64,000 nt of DNA from Motilimonas eburnea (GTDB lineage Bacteria; Pseudomonadota; Gammaproteobacteria; Enterobacterales; CBDFNC01), in assembly GCF_021295345.1 (NCBI RefSeq), contig NZ_JAIMJB010000001.1:1-64000 (forward strand), in the 5' to 3' direction. Below the pieces are notes generated by a model. The model made no database searches. It had not been told where the DNA came from and saw only the letters and a program-made list of their open reading frames with translations. Each line of letters begins with the position of its first letter. Within the stretch, counting starts at the first letter, position 1. This document shows positions 1-8,122 of the stretch, one piece after another. Both the position numbers and the translations under genes were made by a program.

Positions 1-1
1 A

Positions 2-91
2 CGCAATGTGCGCAACTGTACACCGGTTGGGCCGACAACGTTGAATCCAGAAAAAGAGTCAATTAAACAGACAGAAAAACAGGCCGCCTAA
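2..91 (+). CDS. C-terminal end of an unidentified gene (runs in from left edge)
   Basis: The second reading frame is open from the left edge to a TAA at 89-91 and encodes 29 residues ending KQTEKQAA. The tail is polar and charged, as loose C-termini often are. No domain is recognisable and the reading could be fortuitous. The next open frame (from about 67) overlaps it, which fits a deletion junction between this gene and the truncated barrel gene downstream. Confidence 0.25.
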   Translation, partial: RNVRNCTPVGPTTLNPEKESIKQTEKQAA

Positions 92-99
92 AGCGGCTA

Positions 100-492
100 A
101 TGGTGACAACTAACTTGAAAAACGCCGATAGCTCGGATGTACAAAACCCTTTTGCTGAATATGTCGTCGCCATTAAGGCTTACTATACCTTCCAATGGCC
201 TGTACGTTGGCGGTTAGGGGCTGCGGAAGGATTGTCCTATAGTGAAAAAATATCCTATATCGAACAAAGTGAAATGGATAGGAAAGGTTACAAACCAAGC
301 AAGTTACTAAATTTTTTAGACTTTTCAGTTGATGTGAATCTTGGTGATACATTTAAAAGCAAGTCGTTAGATAAAGTGTGGTTAGGCTATAGTTTACACC
401 ACCGTTCTGGGATTTTTTCAACTTCTTCTGCTTTTGGGCGAATAAAGGGGGGCAGCAACTACAACACTCTTTATCTACAGTGGCACTTTTAG
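100..492 (+). pseudogene. Outer-membrane beta-barrel fragment, PagL/acyloxyacyl-hydrolase-like, N-terminal part missing
   Basis: The 130 residues have alternating hydrophobic/polar strands, the segment GYSLHHRSGIF and a C-terminus ending in Phe (YLQWHF), the usual terminal signature of outer-membrane barrels. The style resembles lipid A deacylase/acyloxyacyl-hydrolase-like proteins (for example a His-Xaa-Ser near the C-terminal strands), but this is from memory of the family. There is no signal peptide, and the first ATG at 100 has no convincing ribosome binding site. The same frame meets a stop at 64-66, so the N-terminal half with its export signal is absent. I read it as a 5'-truncated remnant; sequencing error or an unusual frameshift upstream would be the alternative. 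Confidence 0.45.
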
Positions 493-523
493 GTAGTTAA
501 TTCAGAGGTTAAAAATGTAACAA

Positions 524-539
524 TGCCTGATTTCAGGCA
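524..539 (+). other. Small perfect hairpin TGCCTGA-TT-TCAGGCA
   Basis: Two 7-base arms flank a 2-base spacer, in the gap between the truncated barrel gene and fabV. There is no T-run after it, so it is not a convincing terminator. It may be a DNA-binding dyad or the remains of a terminator. Confidence 0.3.
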
Positions 540-631
540 CATATAAATAAACTTAGTTTTCGTCAAAGACGGAAATAAGGTATCTTTAGCGGGAAAATTA
601 ACCCCTTATAAGTCATAGACAGAGTTAAAAC

Positions 632-1834
632 ATGATTATTAAACCAAAAATTCGTGGATTTATTTGTACGACTACCCATCCCGTTGGCTGTGATGCTAAT
701 GTGGCACAACAAATTGCTTACACTAAATCGAGAGGCCCTATTAAAAATGGCCCTAAACGTGTACTCGTCTTAGGCTGTTCTGCGGGTTATGGTTTATCGT
801 CTCGTATTTCGGCGGCATTCGGTAGTGGCGCTGCAACCTTAGGTGTGTGTTTTGAAAAGCCGGGAACGGCGAAAAAGCCCGGCTCAGCGGGTTGGTACAA
901 TTCAGCCGCGTTTGACAAATACGCAAAAGCCGATGGTCTTTACGCTAAGACGGTCAATGGCGATGCATTCTCAAATGAAGCCAAAGCCAAAGTGATAGAG
1001 CTGATCAAGCAAGACTTAGGTGAGATAGATCTTGTGGTTTATTCATTGGCATCTCCGGTACGTAAAATGCCTGACACGGGTGAGGTTGTACGCTCAAGCC
1101 TTAAGCCGATTGGCGAAACCTACACATCGACCGCCATCGACACCAACAAAGACACCATTATTGAAGCCAGCGTTGAGCCTGCAACAGAAGAAGAAGTGGC
1201 GAACACAGTTACCGTGATGGGCGGTCAAGATTGGGAGCTTTGGATTGAAGCACTGGCTGAAGCGGGCGTATTGGCTAAGGGTGCACAAACCGTGGCTTAC
1301 TCTTACATAGGGACAGAAATTACTTGGCCTATCTACTGGCACGGCGCCCTAGGTAAGGCAAAAGAAGATTTAGACCGCGCAGCGGGCGAACTTAACAACA
1401 AGCTCGCTACTGTTGATGGCTCGGCTTACGTTACCGTACTTAAGAGTGTCGTGACCCAAGCCAGTGCTGCTATTCCTGTTATGCCTCTTTATCTTGCAAT
1501 GGCGTTTAAGATCATGCGCGAGCAAGGTATTCACGAAGGCTGTATGGAGCAAATCCAACGTCTATTCGAAGCGCGTTTATACAAAGAAGACGGTAGCGTG
1601 CCTGAAACTGACGAGGCGAATCGTTTACGTTTAGACGATTGGGAGCTACGTGATAGCGTACAAGACGCCTGTAAGGCATTGTGGCCGCAAGTGACGACAG
1701 AAAACTTATTTGATGTAACGGACTATCAAGTTTACAAAGATGAGTTTATGAAGTTATTTGGTTTTGGCATTGAAGGCGTTGACTACGATGCTGATGTTGA
1801 AACAGAAGTTGAGTTCGACTGTATCCAGCTTTAA
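632..1834 (+). CDS. fabV: trans-2-enoyl-ACP (CoA) reductase FabV
   Basis: FabV is the NADH-dependent enoyl-ACP reductase that performs the last step of each fatty-acid elongation cycle in the cytoplasm; it is a triclosan-tolerant alternative to FabI. The 400-residue length is typical. The sequence shows the cofactor motif GCSAGYG (residues 48-54), the PVRKMP segment (142-147) and the catalytic Tyr235-x8-Lys244 pair in [10 protein letters not shown], the long FabV/TER spacing rather than the Y-x6-K of FabI. It stands alone, with a strong terminator directly after it. Identification is very secure; whether it is the only enoyl reductase of the cell cannot be told from the window. Confidence 0.96.
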   Translation: MIIKPKIRGFICTTTHPVGCDANVAQQIAYTKSRGPIKNGPKRVLVLGCSAGYGLSSRISAAFGSGAATLGVCFEKPGTAKKPGSAGWYNSAAFDKYAKADGLYAKTVNGDAFSNEAKAKVIELIKQDLGEIDLVVYSLASPVRKMPDTGEVVRSSLKPIGETYTSTAIDTNKDTIIEASVEPATEEEVANTVTVMGGQDWELWIEALAEAGVLAKGAQTVAYSYIGTEITWPIYWHGALGKAKEDLDRAAGELNNKLATVDGSAYVTVLKSVVTQASAAIPVMPLYLAMAFKIMREQGIHEGCMEQIQRLFEARLYKEDGSVPETDEANRLRLDDWELRDSVQDACKALWPQVTTENLFDVTDYQVYKDEFMKLFGFGIEGVDYDADVETEVEFDCIQL

Positions 1835-1856
1835 TTAAGGTGTTCCTACCACAGAC

Positions 1857-1888
1857 AAAAAGCCGCAACTGACATTGCGGCTTTTTTT
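1857..1888 (+). terminator. Rho-independent terminator of fabV
   Basis: AAAAAGCCGCAA and TTGCGGCTTTTT form a long stem around the loop CTGACA, followed by a run of seven T. It begins 23 bases after the fabV stop. Confidence 0.9.
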
Positions 1889-1975
1889 ATGGCTATTTTT
1901 AGCTAGCTTGATCCCTTGGCTTTATTGTAGGCTAGGGGCGGAATACAGTGGTAGGCGACAAGGCAGTCAGCGGTT

Positions 1976-3373
1976 ATGGATCATATTTCTCGAGTATTAC
2001 AGTTAACAGATTATATTGAGGCCAACTTACCGAATGTGTTATCCGTTGGCCAATTGTCTGATTGGCTGGGGGTAAGTAAATGGCACTTGCAGCGAGAGTT
2101 TAAGGAAATCACCGGTCACTCCATCGGTCAATACAGCACCGGGCGACGCCTAAGCTTGGCTGCCCAATCTTTAGCAAAAGACAATTACCGCATTTTGGAT
2201 GTCGCGCTTAATTTTGGCTTTGAATCCCAAGAAGCTTTTGCTCGGGCATTTAAGCGTCATTTTAAAATCTCACCCAAAAACCTAAAGGGCCAGCAAAGTT
2301 GGGCGGATAACATCAAATTCCAGCCTCTGACCCAAGGTTACTTAGAGTGCTATCAAGAACTTAAAAATATTGAGCCGAAGCTTGTTAAGTTCGATAACAT
2401 GCAACTGGTTGCCCTGCCGCGCGCTTATATCACCATTAGGCATGATGAGGCCGAGTTTAACCAGGCCTTACAGGCCCATTGGAACGACTTTAACGACATC
2501 ATGAGCCAACGCTTTCCTGATGTGACCTTGCCCCATGAACAATGCTTTAGTGTGGAGTTTTCAAATCATTGTAGTTATGCAACGGGTGAGTTTTTAATGA
2601 TGTGTGCGGCCTGTATTAACGGCCCTATAGCTCACTTATCCGTTGACCATTCCTCCACGGAGAGTGATTTGATCTATTTTAACTTGGCGGCTAAGTCTTA
2701 CTTTTGTTTTGAACTCGCTAGCCACGATTGGGTGGCGCCTTTTTTACGTTACCTTTGTGAACATTACTTACCTGAACAAAAGCTTGCTTTAGTGGATTTT
2801 CCGGTGCTATGGCAAGGGACAGAGTCGGGAGGAGTCAAATGTTTTTTACCCCTTTCGCCAGATAAAGCCCTCACCAGTGCGCCTAGTGCATTGCAAGGTA
2901 CGCCTCAATTGGTAGCATTTACACCGCCTTTGGTCTGCCTTAAACGCCAGCAAGCCCCGCTGAGTTGTCACAATTTAAGCCAGCGTTTGTGCTACTTTGT
3001 CGAGCAGTTTCCAGAGTTGGTCTGTGATGACAAAAGTGATGTGCAACCGGCCTTGATGATAGGTGACTTACAAGCAAGAAAGTTTAACATCGAGCATGAA
3101 TTTCATGGGGCGCTGGCCACACCTGTTGCATCTGCAGATATGAACAGCGTACAACTCCCAGAAGCGGATTACCTCAGTTGTCAGTTACGAGGTAGTTTAA
3201 CCGCCATAGGCGAAGCCATGGAATATGTTTACCATTACTTCTTATGGGATTCTCCCTTTTATCAAGTGCAAGGCATTGAGTGGTTGACCGATATGACTTG
3301 CCTACCTAATGGCGAATACTGCTGTCAATGGCGGGTACCCGTCAAACACCGCAGCGGGAAAAAGTTACGCTAA
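1976..3373 (+). CDS. AraC-family regulator with N-terminal HTH and two GyrI-like effector domains
   Basis: Residues about 8-105 form the AraC double helix-turn-helix (GQLSDWLGVSKWHLQREF, then VALNFGFESQEAFARAF and FKISP), here at the N-terminus as in Rob, instead of the usual C-terminal position. Two segments follow that each look like a GyrI-like (SOUL/Rob-type) small-molecule-binding module, at about 130-285 and 300-460. The second ends with the family-like pattern YVYHYFLWDSPF and NGEYCCQW. Rob is about 290 residues; this protein is 465, so the effector domain seems duplicated. The ligand is unknown; Rob-like proteins usually respond to hydrophobic or toxic compounds. It is convergent with the M48 gene, with 7 bases between stops. 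Confidence 0.8.
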   Translation: MDHISRVLQLTDYIEANLPNVLSVGQLSDWLGVSKWHLQREFKEITGHSIGQYSTGRRLSLAAQSLAKDNYRILDVALNFGFESQEAFARAFKRHFKISPKNLKGQQSWADNIKFQPLTQGYLECYQELKNIEPKLVKFDNMQLVALPRAYITIRHDEAEFNQALQAHWNDFNDIMSQRFPDVTLPHEQCFSVEFSNHCSYATGEFLMMCAACINGPIAHLSVDHSSTESDLIYFNLAAKSYFCFELASHDWVAPFLRYLCEHYLPEQKLALVDFPVLWQGTESGGVKCFLPLSPDKALTSAPSALQGTPQLVAFTPPLVCLKRQQAPLSCHNLSQRLCYFVEQFPELVCDDKSDVQPALMIGDLQARKFNIEHEFHGALATPVASADMNSVQLPEADYLSCQLRGSLTAIGEAMEYVYHYFLWDSPFYQVQGIEWLTDMTCLPNGEYCCQWRVPVKHRSGKKLR

Positions 3374-3380
3374 GGCGCCC

Positions 3381-5243
3381 TTACTTGATCCGCACGCCAT
3401 GTTTGAGCACTTCTGCCGCCATTTCTTCTTCCTCCCCTGAGCGCACAAACACATAGACGGTGCGCTCAACTTGTTGATTGAGCCAAGCTTCTAATTTGCG
3501 TGCTTTGGTTTCATCGCCAAACCAGCCTTTGAGTTCAACAACGACGATAAAAGGTGCTTTGTCTTGGGCATCGGGCACGACTTTTTCGGCAACAAATGCG
3601 TGCTTAACTAAGCGATGTTGACGCAGGCGTTTAACCAAATAAACGGCCTGTTCGTCCTGCTCTGAGGGAGGTTGCAGCGCATCATCATAGTGGAGTTGGT
3701 TTATTTCTTGCCAGCGCTGCTCAAGCTGTTGGTATTCGTATTGATAGCGTCGATACCAAGTTTGCGCCTCTTTTTCTTTGCCTTGATTTTTTAGGTAATG
3801 CCATGCCATTTCACACGACGCCAGCGCAAATTCTGGATCTTTGGCTGACTTAGTCAGTAGGTCAATGATTTTGTCTTTGTTTTGTTGATAACAAACGCGG
3901 GCGAGGGCATAAGCGGCCTTAGCTTGGTTAGGCCGGCGCTGATAGTAAAGGAAATAGCTTTTGCCGGCGTGTTTAAGGGAATGAAGCTCTTCGAGTAAAT
4001 TGGCCTTTTGCCATAGCTGTTCATCATCTAGCTCACTGGGTTCAATCTTAAGTAACTCGGCTAGTTTGGCTTTTTGCTCCTTAATGTATTGATAACGCTG
4101 ATGCCAGCGTTGGCGCATGGCTTGATACCAAGATAGGTCAAAGTCCTTGACCAAGGTATCAAAGTGATCACCTAGCCAAACCTGCGCTGCATACTGTTTA
4201 GGAGGGGCGGGTAACCTTGGCTCGCCGTCTAACGCTTTAATGCGATCCGCTAACGAAGGGTGGCTATCGGCATAATCTGTTTTAACGGCTAGCGCGGTTG
4301 CTAATTGCTCGTTTAGGTCAATGTTAGCTTGATCGTTATCAATCAAATAGTCGGCAAATCCGCGCCATGGCATGTGTTGGGGCTTGGGTTGGCTGTCGGC
4401 TTGCTTAAAAAATTCATCCCAATAGTTTGATTCCAGGTAATCAGCAATCACATAGCTAGTGATTAGGGCATCACTCATATCTTGGTTAGAGGTGAGCTTG
4501 GCAGCAATGCGATCGGCTTGATATTCATTGGTGCGGGCCAACACAAAAGAATAGGCGTGAAACCGCGGGGCATACCAATTAAAGAAGCTCGCCATTAATT
4601 TTGCGCCCCAAGAGTCTTGCTCTTCGAAGGCTCGCATGATTTTAAGCCAGCTGGCTCGCACTCGGTAGATCCAGCCAGCAAATTGACTGTGATTACCCGA
4701 TAAATGGCCAAGTTCATGGGCCAGCACTGCCTTGGCTTGGGCTGGGCTCATCGCCATTAATAATTCTAGACCAACAAACAAGGTGTTCTTTTGCCAACCA
4801 AAGATACCTAAACGTGGCGTTTGCAAAATCGCGGCATTATGCCTTTGTTCTATGATGACTTGGTGGATCTTGGGCGTTTTAAGCTGGTGGCGCAGTTCGT
4901 CGAGCTGGGCAAAGAACTCGGGGCATAGCCCTCGGGTGAGCTCATAACCTTGAGGCGGCTTAAATTTTATCCAGAGGGATTTGCCTAATATCCAAGCGGC
5001 CGGAATAGCGGCAAAAATGACCTTGGATTTAAGGAGTAAGATAAACAGCCCGGTACTAAAAAATGCGAGGCCGATTAAACCGCCAATGATGCCGAGAAAT
5101 AATGCAAAGGCCCCAAATATAACGAGGTAACCTAGCATGGCAAACGCGAATAAGCGCAGCTTATAGCCACGCTCACTGTTCATCACTAGACGCTCTGCGG
5201 CGATCACCGCGTCTTCAAACACACTGTCGTTGCCTTGGCTCAC
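3381..5243 (-). CDS. M48-family membrane zinc metalloprotease
   Basis: This is a predicted inner-membrane peptidase. Hydrophobic segments at about 31-70 and 74-90 anchor it. The zinc motif is HELGH (176-180) in AVLAHELGH, and the third ligand is probably the Glu of NEYQADR further on, as in M48 (HtpX/Ste24-type) enzymes. The C-terminal half is rich in Trp/Tyr/Gln helices resembling TPR-like repeats, and the last about 90 residues form a small domain of unknown role. At 620 residues it is about twice the size of HtpX, matching the longer M48 proteins of Shewanella and Vibrio. The start is GTG with a weak upstream site. Substrate unknown; membrane-protein quality control is an inference. Confidence 0.85.
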   Translation of the reverse strand: MSQGNDSVFEDAVIAAERLVMNSERGYKLRLFAFAMLGYLVIFGAFALFLGIIGGLIGLAFFSTGLFILLLKSKVIFAAIPAAWILGKSLWIKFKPPQGYELTRGLCPEFFAQLDELRHQLKTPKIHQVIIEQRHNAAILQTPRLGIFGWQKNTLFVGLELLMAMSPAQAKAVLAHELGHLSGNHSQFAGWIYRVRASWLKIMRAFEEQDSWGAKLMASFFNWYAPRFHAYSFVLARTNEYQADRIAAKLTSNQDMSDALITSYVIADYLESNYWDEFFKQADSQPKPQHMPWRGFADYLIDNDQANIDLNEQLATALAVKTDYADSHPSLADRIKALDGEPRLPAPPKQYAAQVWLGDHFDTLVKDFDLSWYQAMRQRWHQRYQYIKEQKAKLAELLKIEPSELDDEQLWQKANLLEELHSLKHAGKSYFLYYQRRPNQAKAAYALARVCYQQNKDKIIDLLTKSAKDPEFALASCEMAWHYLKNQGKEKEAQTWYRRYQYEYQQLEQRWQEINQLHYDDALQPPSEQDEQAVYLVKRLRQHRLVKHAFVAEKVVPDAQDKAPFIVVVELKGWFGDETKARKLEAWLNQQVERTVYVFVRSGEEEEMAAEVLKHGVRIK

Positions 5244-5338
5244 AGATAAATACCTGACAAAAAATAAAAGTGTGAAATTATTGTCAAGTTTCCATGGCTG
5301 GACAAGCCCGCCGCGATCAATTTGTGACCTTAGCTCAC

Positions 5339-5716
5339 CTATTGAAACATAAAATTAGCGATGGTTTTTTGAATGCCTACAACGTCGGTGCCTTTTTTTA
5401 GCTCCTTGACGATGGGCGCAGATGAGCCCGAAATCCAAATCTTTAATTCTGAGTCCATATCAAAGGTGCCAGCCGATTCCACGCAAAAATGGGTGATGGA
5501 TTTATAGGGAATGGAGTGGTATTCCACCTTGCTGCCGGTGATCCCTTGTTTATCAATTAAGATCATACGTTTGTTGGTAAACACAAACATATCGCGGATC
5601 AGCTTATAGGCTAGCGCGAGCTGCTCGTTGTCCGCCATGATAGGCGATAATTCTTGGTTTAACTCGGCTAGGTTAACTTCACTCGCATTGCCTAAGATGG
5701 CATCAAACAGTCCCAT
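5339..5716 (-). CDS. PH-domain protein (bacterial pleckstrin-homology, YokE-like)
   Basis: A 125-residue cytoplasmic protein without signal peptide or membrane segment. The body (about 35-125) has the bacterial PH pattern: FTNKRMILIDKQGITGSK, then YHSIPYKSI and a strand FDMDSELKIW. The ATG is preceded by AAAGGAACGACC, a good ribosome binding site. Such proteins are widespread and their function is mostly unknown. It lies between the M48 protease and small envelope genes on the same strand, separated by 95 bases from the protease. Confidence 0.8.
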   Translation of the reverse strand: MGLFDAILGNASEVNLAELNQELSPIMADNEQLALAYKLIRDMFVFTNKRMILIDKQGITGSKVEYHSIPYKSITHFCVESAGTFDMDSELKIWISGSSAPIVKELKKGTDVVGIQKTIANFMFQ

Positions 5717-5794
5717 GGTCGTTCCTTTTGGATTAACTATTGTGTGTTAGCCAGCCTAAGGTGATATGCGTTCACAGGCAAGACTGAGATAGTG

Positions 5795-5920
5795 TTAAAC
5801 CTTGTTATTCACTAAATAAATTAGAAAATAGAGCAATAGCCCAAATGCGGTGCAACCAAGTATAAACCCCAACACCCCTATCGCTATTTTCTTTATTTCT
5901 GTCATCAGTGATTCAATCAT
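5795..5920 (-). CDS. Small single-span membrane protein (41 residues)
   Basis: A short ORF starting ATG at 5920, with a strong ribosome binding site (AAGGGG, 6 bases before the ATG) and ending TAA. The product has a charged N-terminal part (ESLMTEIKKI) followed by a hydrophobic stretch of about 24 residues (from IAIGVLGFILG to LLLYFLIYLV) and a short tail NNKV. This layout of one transmembrane helix with a cytosolic amphipathic start is typical of bacterial small membrane proteins. I do not recognise a family. Support is the ribosome binding site, the composition and its neat placement in an otherwise empty gap. Confidence 0.6.
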   Translation of the reverse strand: MIESLMTEIKKIAIGVLGFILGCTAFGLLLYFLIYLVNNKV

Positions 5921-5988
5921 AAAAGCCCCTTATCGAAAAAGTGAGCCAGCGCGTTGGCTGCTGGCCCGTGTGATAGCCATCTTGCTTG

Positions 5989-6456
5989 TTAATTCATTTT
6001 TATCTCGGCGGTTTTATCTTGGTTGAGACTAAATTGGACTTGCGCCATGGTTGGTGGCCCCATTAATACCGGGTTATTTGAGTAGCCATAGGGCTCTTGT
6101 GGCATGCCTTGGTGGTTCATGGCTAACTTGTGGTCGTCGTCTAAATCCTGCAGCACAAAAATGGCGTAGTCGCCTGTTGGCACTTGGTTAAGCACGATGG
6201 GAGCAGCGGCTTGCTCTAGGCTATAGGTTTGCTGGAGGTAAGACGCTTGCCCTCTAAGTAAATCATCACTGGTGCGGTACACAAAGAGTTTAATATTGCC
6301 TTCTGGTTTGGATATGTTGCTTAGTTTAATGGTAAGTGTGTGCTGAGATTGAGGCGAGCTCTCAGCTTGGCTTGCGGTTTGAGTGGATGGCGCTGGCTCA
6401 CAGGCCATCAGTAAGCTGGTGACACTGGCGATAAGTAATGCTTTGGTTTTCATCAT
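5989..6456 (-). CDS. DUF2141 lipoprotein
   Basis: The N-terminus MMKTKALLIASVTSLLMAC is a lipoprotein signal with lipobox LMAC, so the mature protein is probably lipid-anchored in the envelope. The body shows the DUF2141 pattern: a small beta-sandwich with GDYAIFVLQDLDDD followed by MPQEPYGYSNN. Start chosen at the ATG pair 6456/6453 because AAGGAAAC lies directly upstream; an open frame extends 13 codons further, but those residues are basic and lack an initiation site. The function of DUF2141 is unknown. Confidence 0.82.
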   Translation of the reverse strand: MMKTKALLIASVTSLLMACEPAPSTQTASQAESSPQSQHTLTIKLSNISKPEGNIKLFVYRTSDDLLRGQASYLQQTYSLEQAAAPIVLNQVPTGDYAIFVLQDLDDDHKLAMNHQGMPQEPYGYSNNPVLMGPPTMAQVQFSLNQDKTAEIKMN

Positions 6457-6516
6457 GTTTCCTTTTTGGATCGGTTTTTTGGTTTTAGTACGCATTTGTT
6501 TTAGAGCGAATAGGGT

Positions 6517-7647
6517 TTAAGCGCGAATAGGGTGGTGAACAATTCGCCGCTGGGCCCGCTGTTGCCAGCCTTGGTGTATCAGGGCGGGGATAAATAAGCT
6601 GCAAGTGATAGCTAAAATAGCCAGCGAGTAATACGGGGTTTGCTTGATAGCAAATAAAAATGGCGTCGCAATAAATATCACTACCGTATGCCAAGCAAAT
6701 ACTTGCAATGAGTGACGACCAAGTAAGCTGAGTCCAGCCATGTTTAGGGCATGTGGCCAGCGTTTGATGATATAGCCAAATAAGTAAGCCAGTAGCAGTA
6801 GGTTTACGAGCCTGAGCCAGCCTAATTCGGGTTTATCGGCTAGGGCGTAAAGCACACCTTGATGAATGCCAAGATCCAACAGGGCACCGTGGTGGACTAA
6901 AAACATGCTAGCACACAGCACGAGAGCTAACCAAACAAGGCTAGGGTAACGGTACCAATTAATTCTGCCTTGACGTCGATAAAAACCAATACAGACGCCA
7001 ACCACAAAAATCAGTTGCCAAGCGAAGGGGTCAAAATAGCCTACGCGAATGGCTAAATCCGGTGAAATCGCATTAAAAAGTGGCGCTAAGTCAGCTTGAT
7101 TAATCCAGCCACTGGCTAGCCAAAGTAGCAAGCTTAGCAGCAGTAAAACGGGCCCAAATCCTTTACGTAGCATCAGCAACATCAAGGGGAGTAGCAGCAT
7201 AAACAAGGTGTACATAGGCAAGATGTCAAAATACGCGGGGCGATTAAGCAGCAAGGCGGATAGCCAGGCTGCGTGCTCCGGTGCATTGATAAAGTTGGGC
7301 ATGATAAACAAGTAAAAATCACGCATCCCAGGGTTGATGGTAATACTGATCCAAGCAACCATAAGCACTAAAACGAGGCAAATCAGATGGTAGTAATACA
7401 AGGTGAAGGCGCGGCTAATCGCCTTGCGGGTCAATTGGGATGGGGTGTACTTTTGATTGGTGTAAATGAAGCCGGCCAGTAATCCCGAAATAAAGATAAA
7501 GCCTTCAGCGGCGCCAACTTGACCCAAAGGTTGCAAGCTAACCAGTTGCAAAACAGTTTGCCCCCCACTGTTCCATACCAGATGATTGATCATCATCAGC
7601 ACCAGAAACAGCCCTCTTAAGGTATCTAATCCATCGATTCTGTTCAT
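6517..7647 (-). CDS. OpgC-like integral membrane acyl/succinyl transferase
   Basis: The protein is 376 residues with about ten hydrophobic helices. The opening RIDGLDTLRGLFLVLMM with a following INHL is characteristic of the OpgC family (PF10129), related to acyltransferase-3 enzymes. OpgC proteins add succinyl groups to osmoregulated periplasmic glucans at the inner membrane. No opgG/opgH genes are seen nearby, so the glucan substrate is an inference and another acceptor is possible. The ATG has a strong site, AGGAGAAGGAAT. It probably shares a transcript with the downstream DUF2141 gene (60 bases away). An imperfect duplication of about 15 bases (GCGAATAGGGT) lies at the 3' end. Confidence 0.78.
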   Translation of the reverse strand: MNRIDGLDTLRGLFLVLMMINHLVWNSGGQTVLQLVSLQPLGQVGAAEGFIFISGLLAGFIYTNQKYTPSQLTRKAISRAFTLYYYHLICLVLVLMVAWISITINPGMRDFYLFIMPNFINAPEHAAWLSALLLNRPAYFDILPMYTLFMLLLPLMLLMLRKGFGPVLLLLSLLLWLASGWINQADLAPLFNAISPDLAIRVGYFDPFAWQLIFVVGVCIGFYRRQGRINWYRYPSLVWLALVLCASMFLVHHGALLDLGIHQGVLYALADKPELGWLRLVNLLLLAYLFGYIIKRWPHALNMAGLSLLGRHSLQVFAWHTVVIFIATPFLFAIKQTPYYSLAILAITCSLFIPALIHQGWQQRAQRRIVHHPIRA

Positions 7648-7806
7648 ATTCCTTCTCCTAGATAGGTTTTCATTGTTAGCTTAGCCACGGCGGGGAAGAG
7701 AAACTGACTAAAAATGCGCATTTAACATTTTTAACGGATTTGACGTCGGGTTAGCCTTTCTGTTTAACTGTCCGTCTTTTTAATTGTCTGAAAATAAAGG
7801 GGTTGT

Positions 7807-8028
7807 ATGCTTAGAGATGCCATAGTTGAGAAGATGATACGAATTTGTGACGAAAAAATAGCGAAGAAGGGAGAGCAAGTTGGCCTTTCATTTTATGCGT
7901 TTTTCGCCAATAAGAACGATGATCCCGCCACTTTAATGGCAGTGGCGACCTGGTGGATCCAAACCCATCAGTTAGATCACTTTGAAAAAGCCGTTAAGAT
8001 AAAAAATATGTTGGCAAATGGGCAATAA
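7807..8028 (+). CDS. DUF6500-like small protein
   Basis: A 73-residue soluble protein, with AAAGGGGTTGT giving a good ribosome binding site before the ATG. The pattern EKMIRICDEKIAKKG, then GLSFYAFFANKNDDP and ATWWIQTHQLDHFEKA, fits what I remember of DUF6500, a short family of Gammaproteobacteria with no known function. The family name is from memory and should be checked. Divergent from the OpgC-like gene. Confidence 0.6.
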   Translation: MLRDAIVEKMIRICDEKIAKKGEQVGLSFYAFFANKNDDPATLMAVATWWIQTHQLDHFEKAVKIKNMLANGQ

Positions 8029-8122
8029 GTTAGTCGCCCTAAAGCGATAGCGGACGAGTTAGGCGATTGCCGCTAAGGTTTGTTACACTGGCCGCCTTTT
8101 TCGTTCTTGTTAAGATGTCGCC

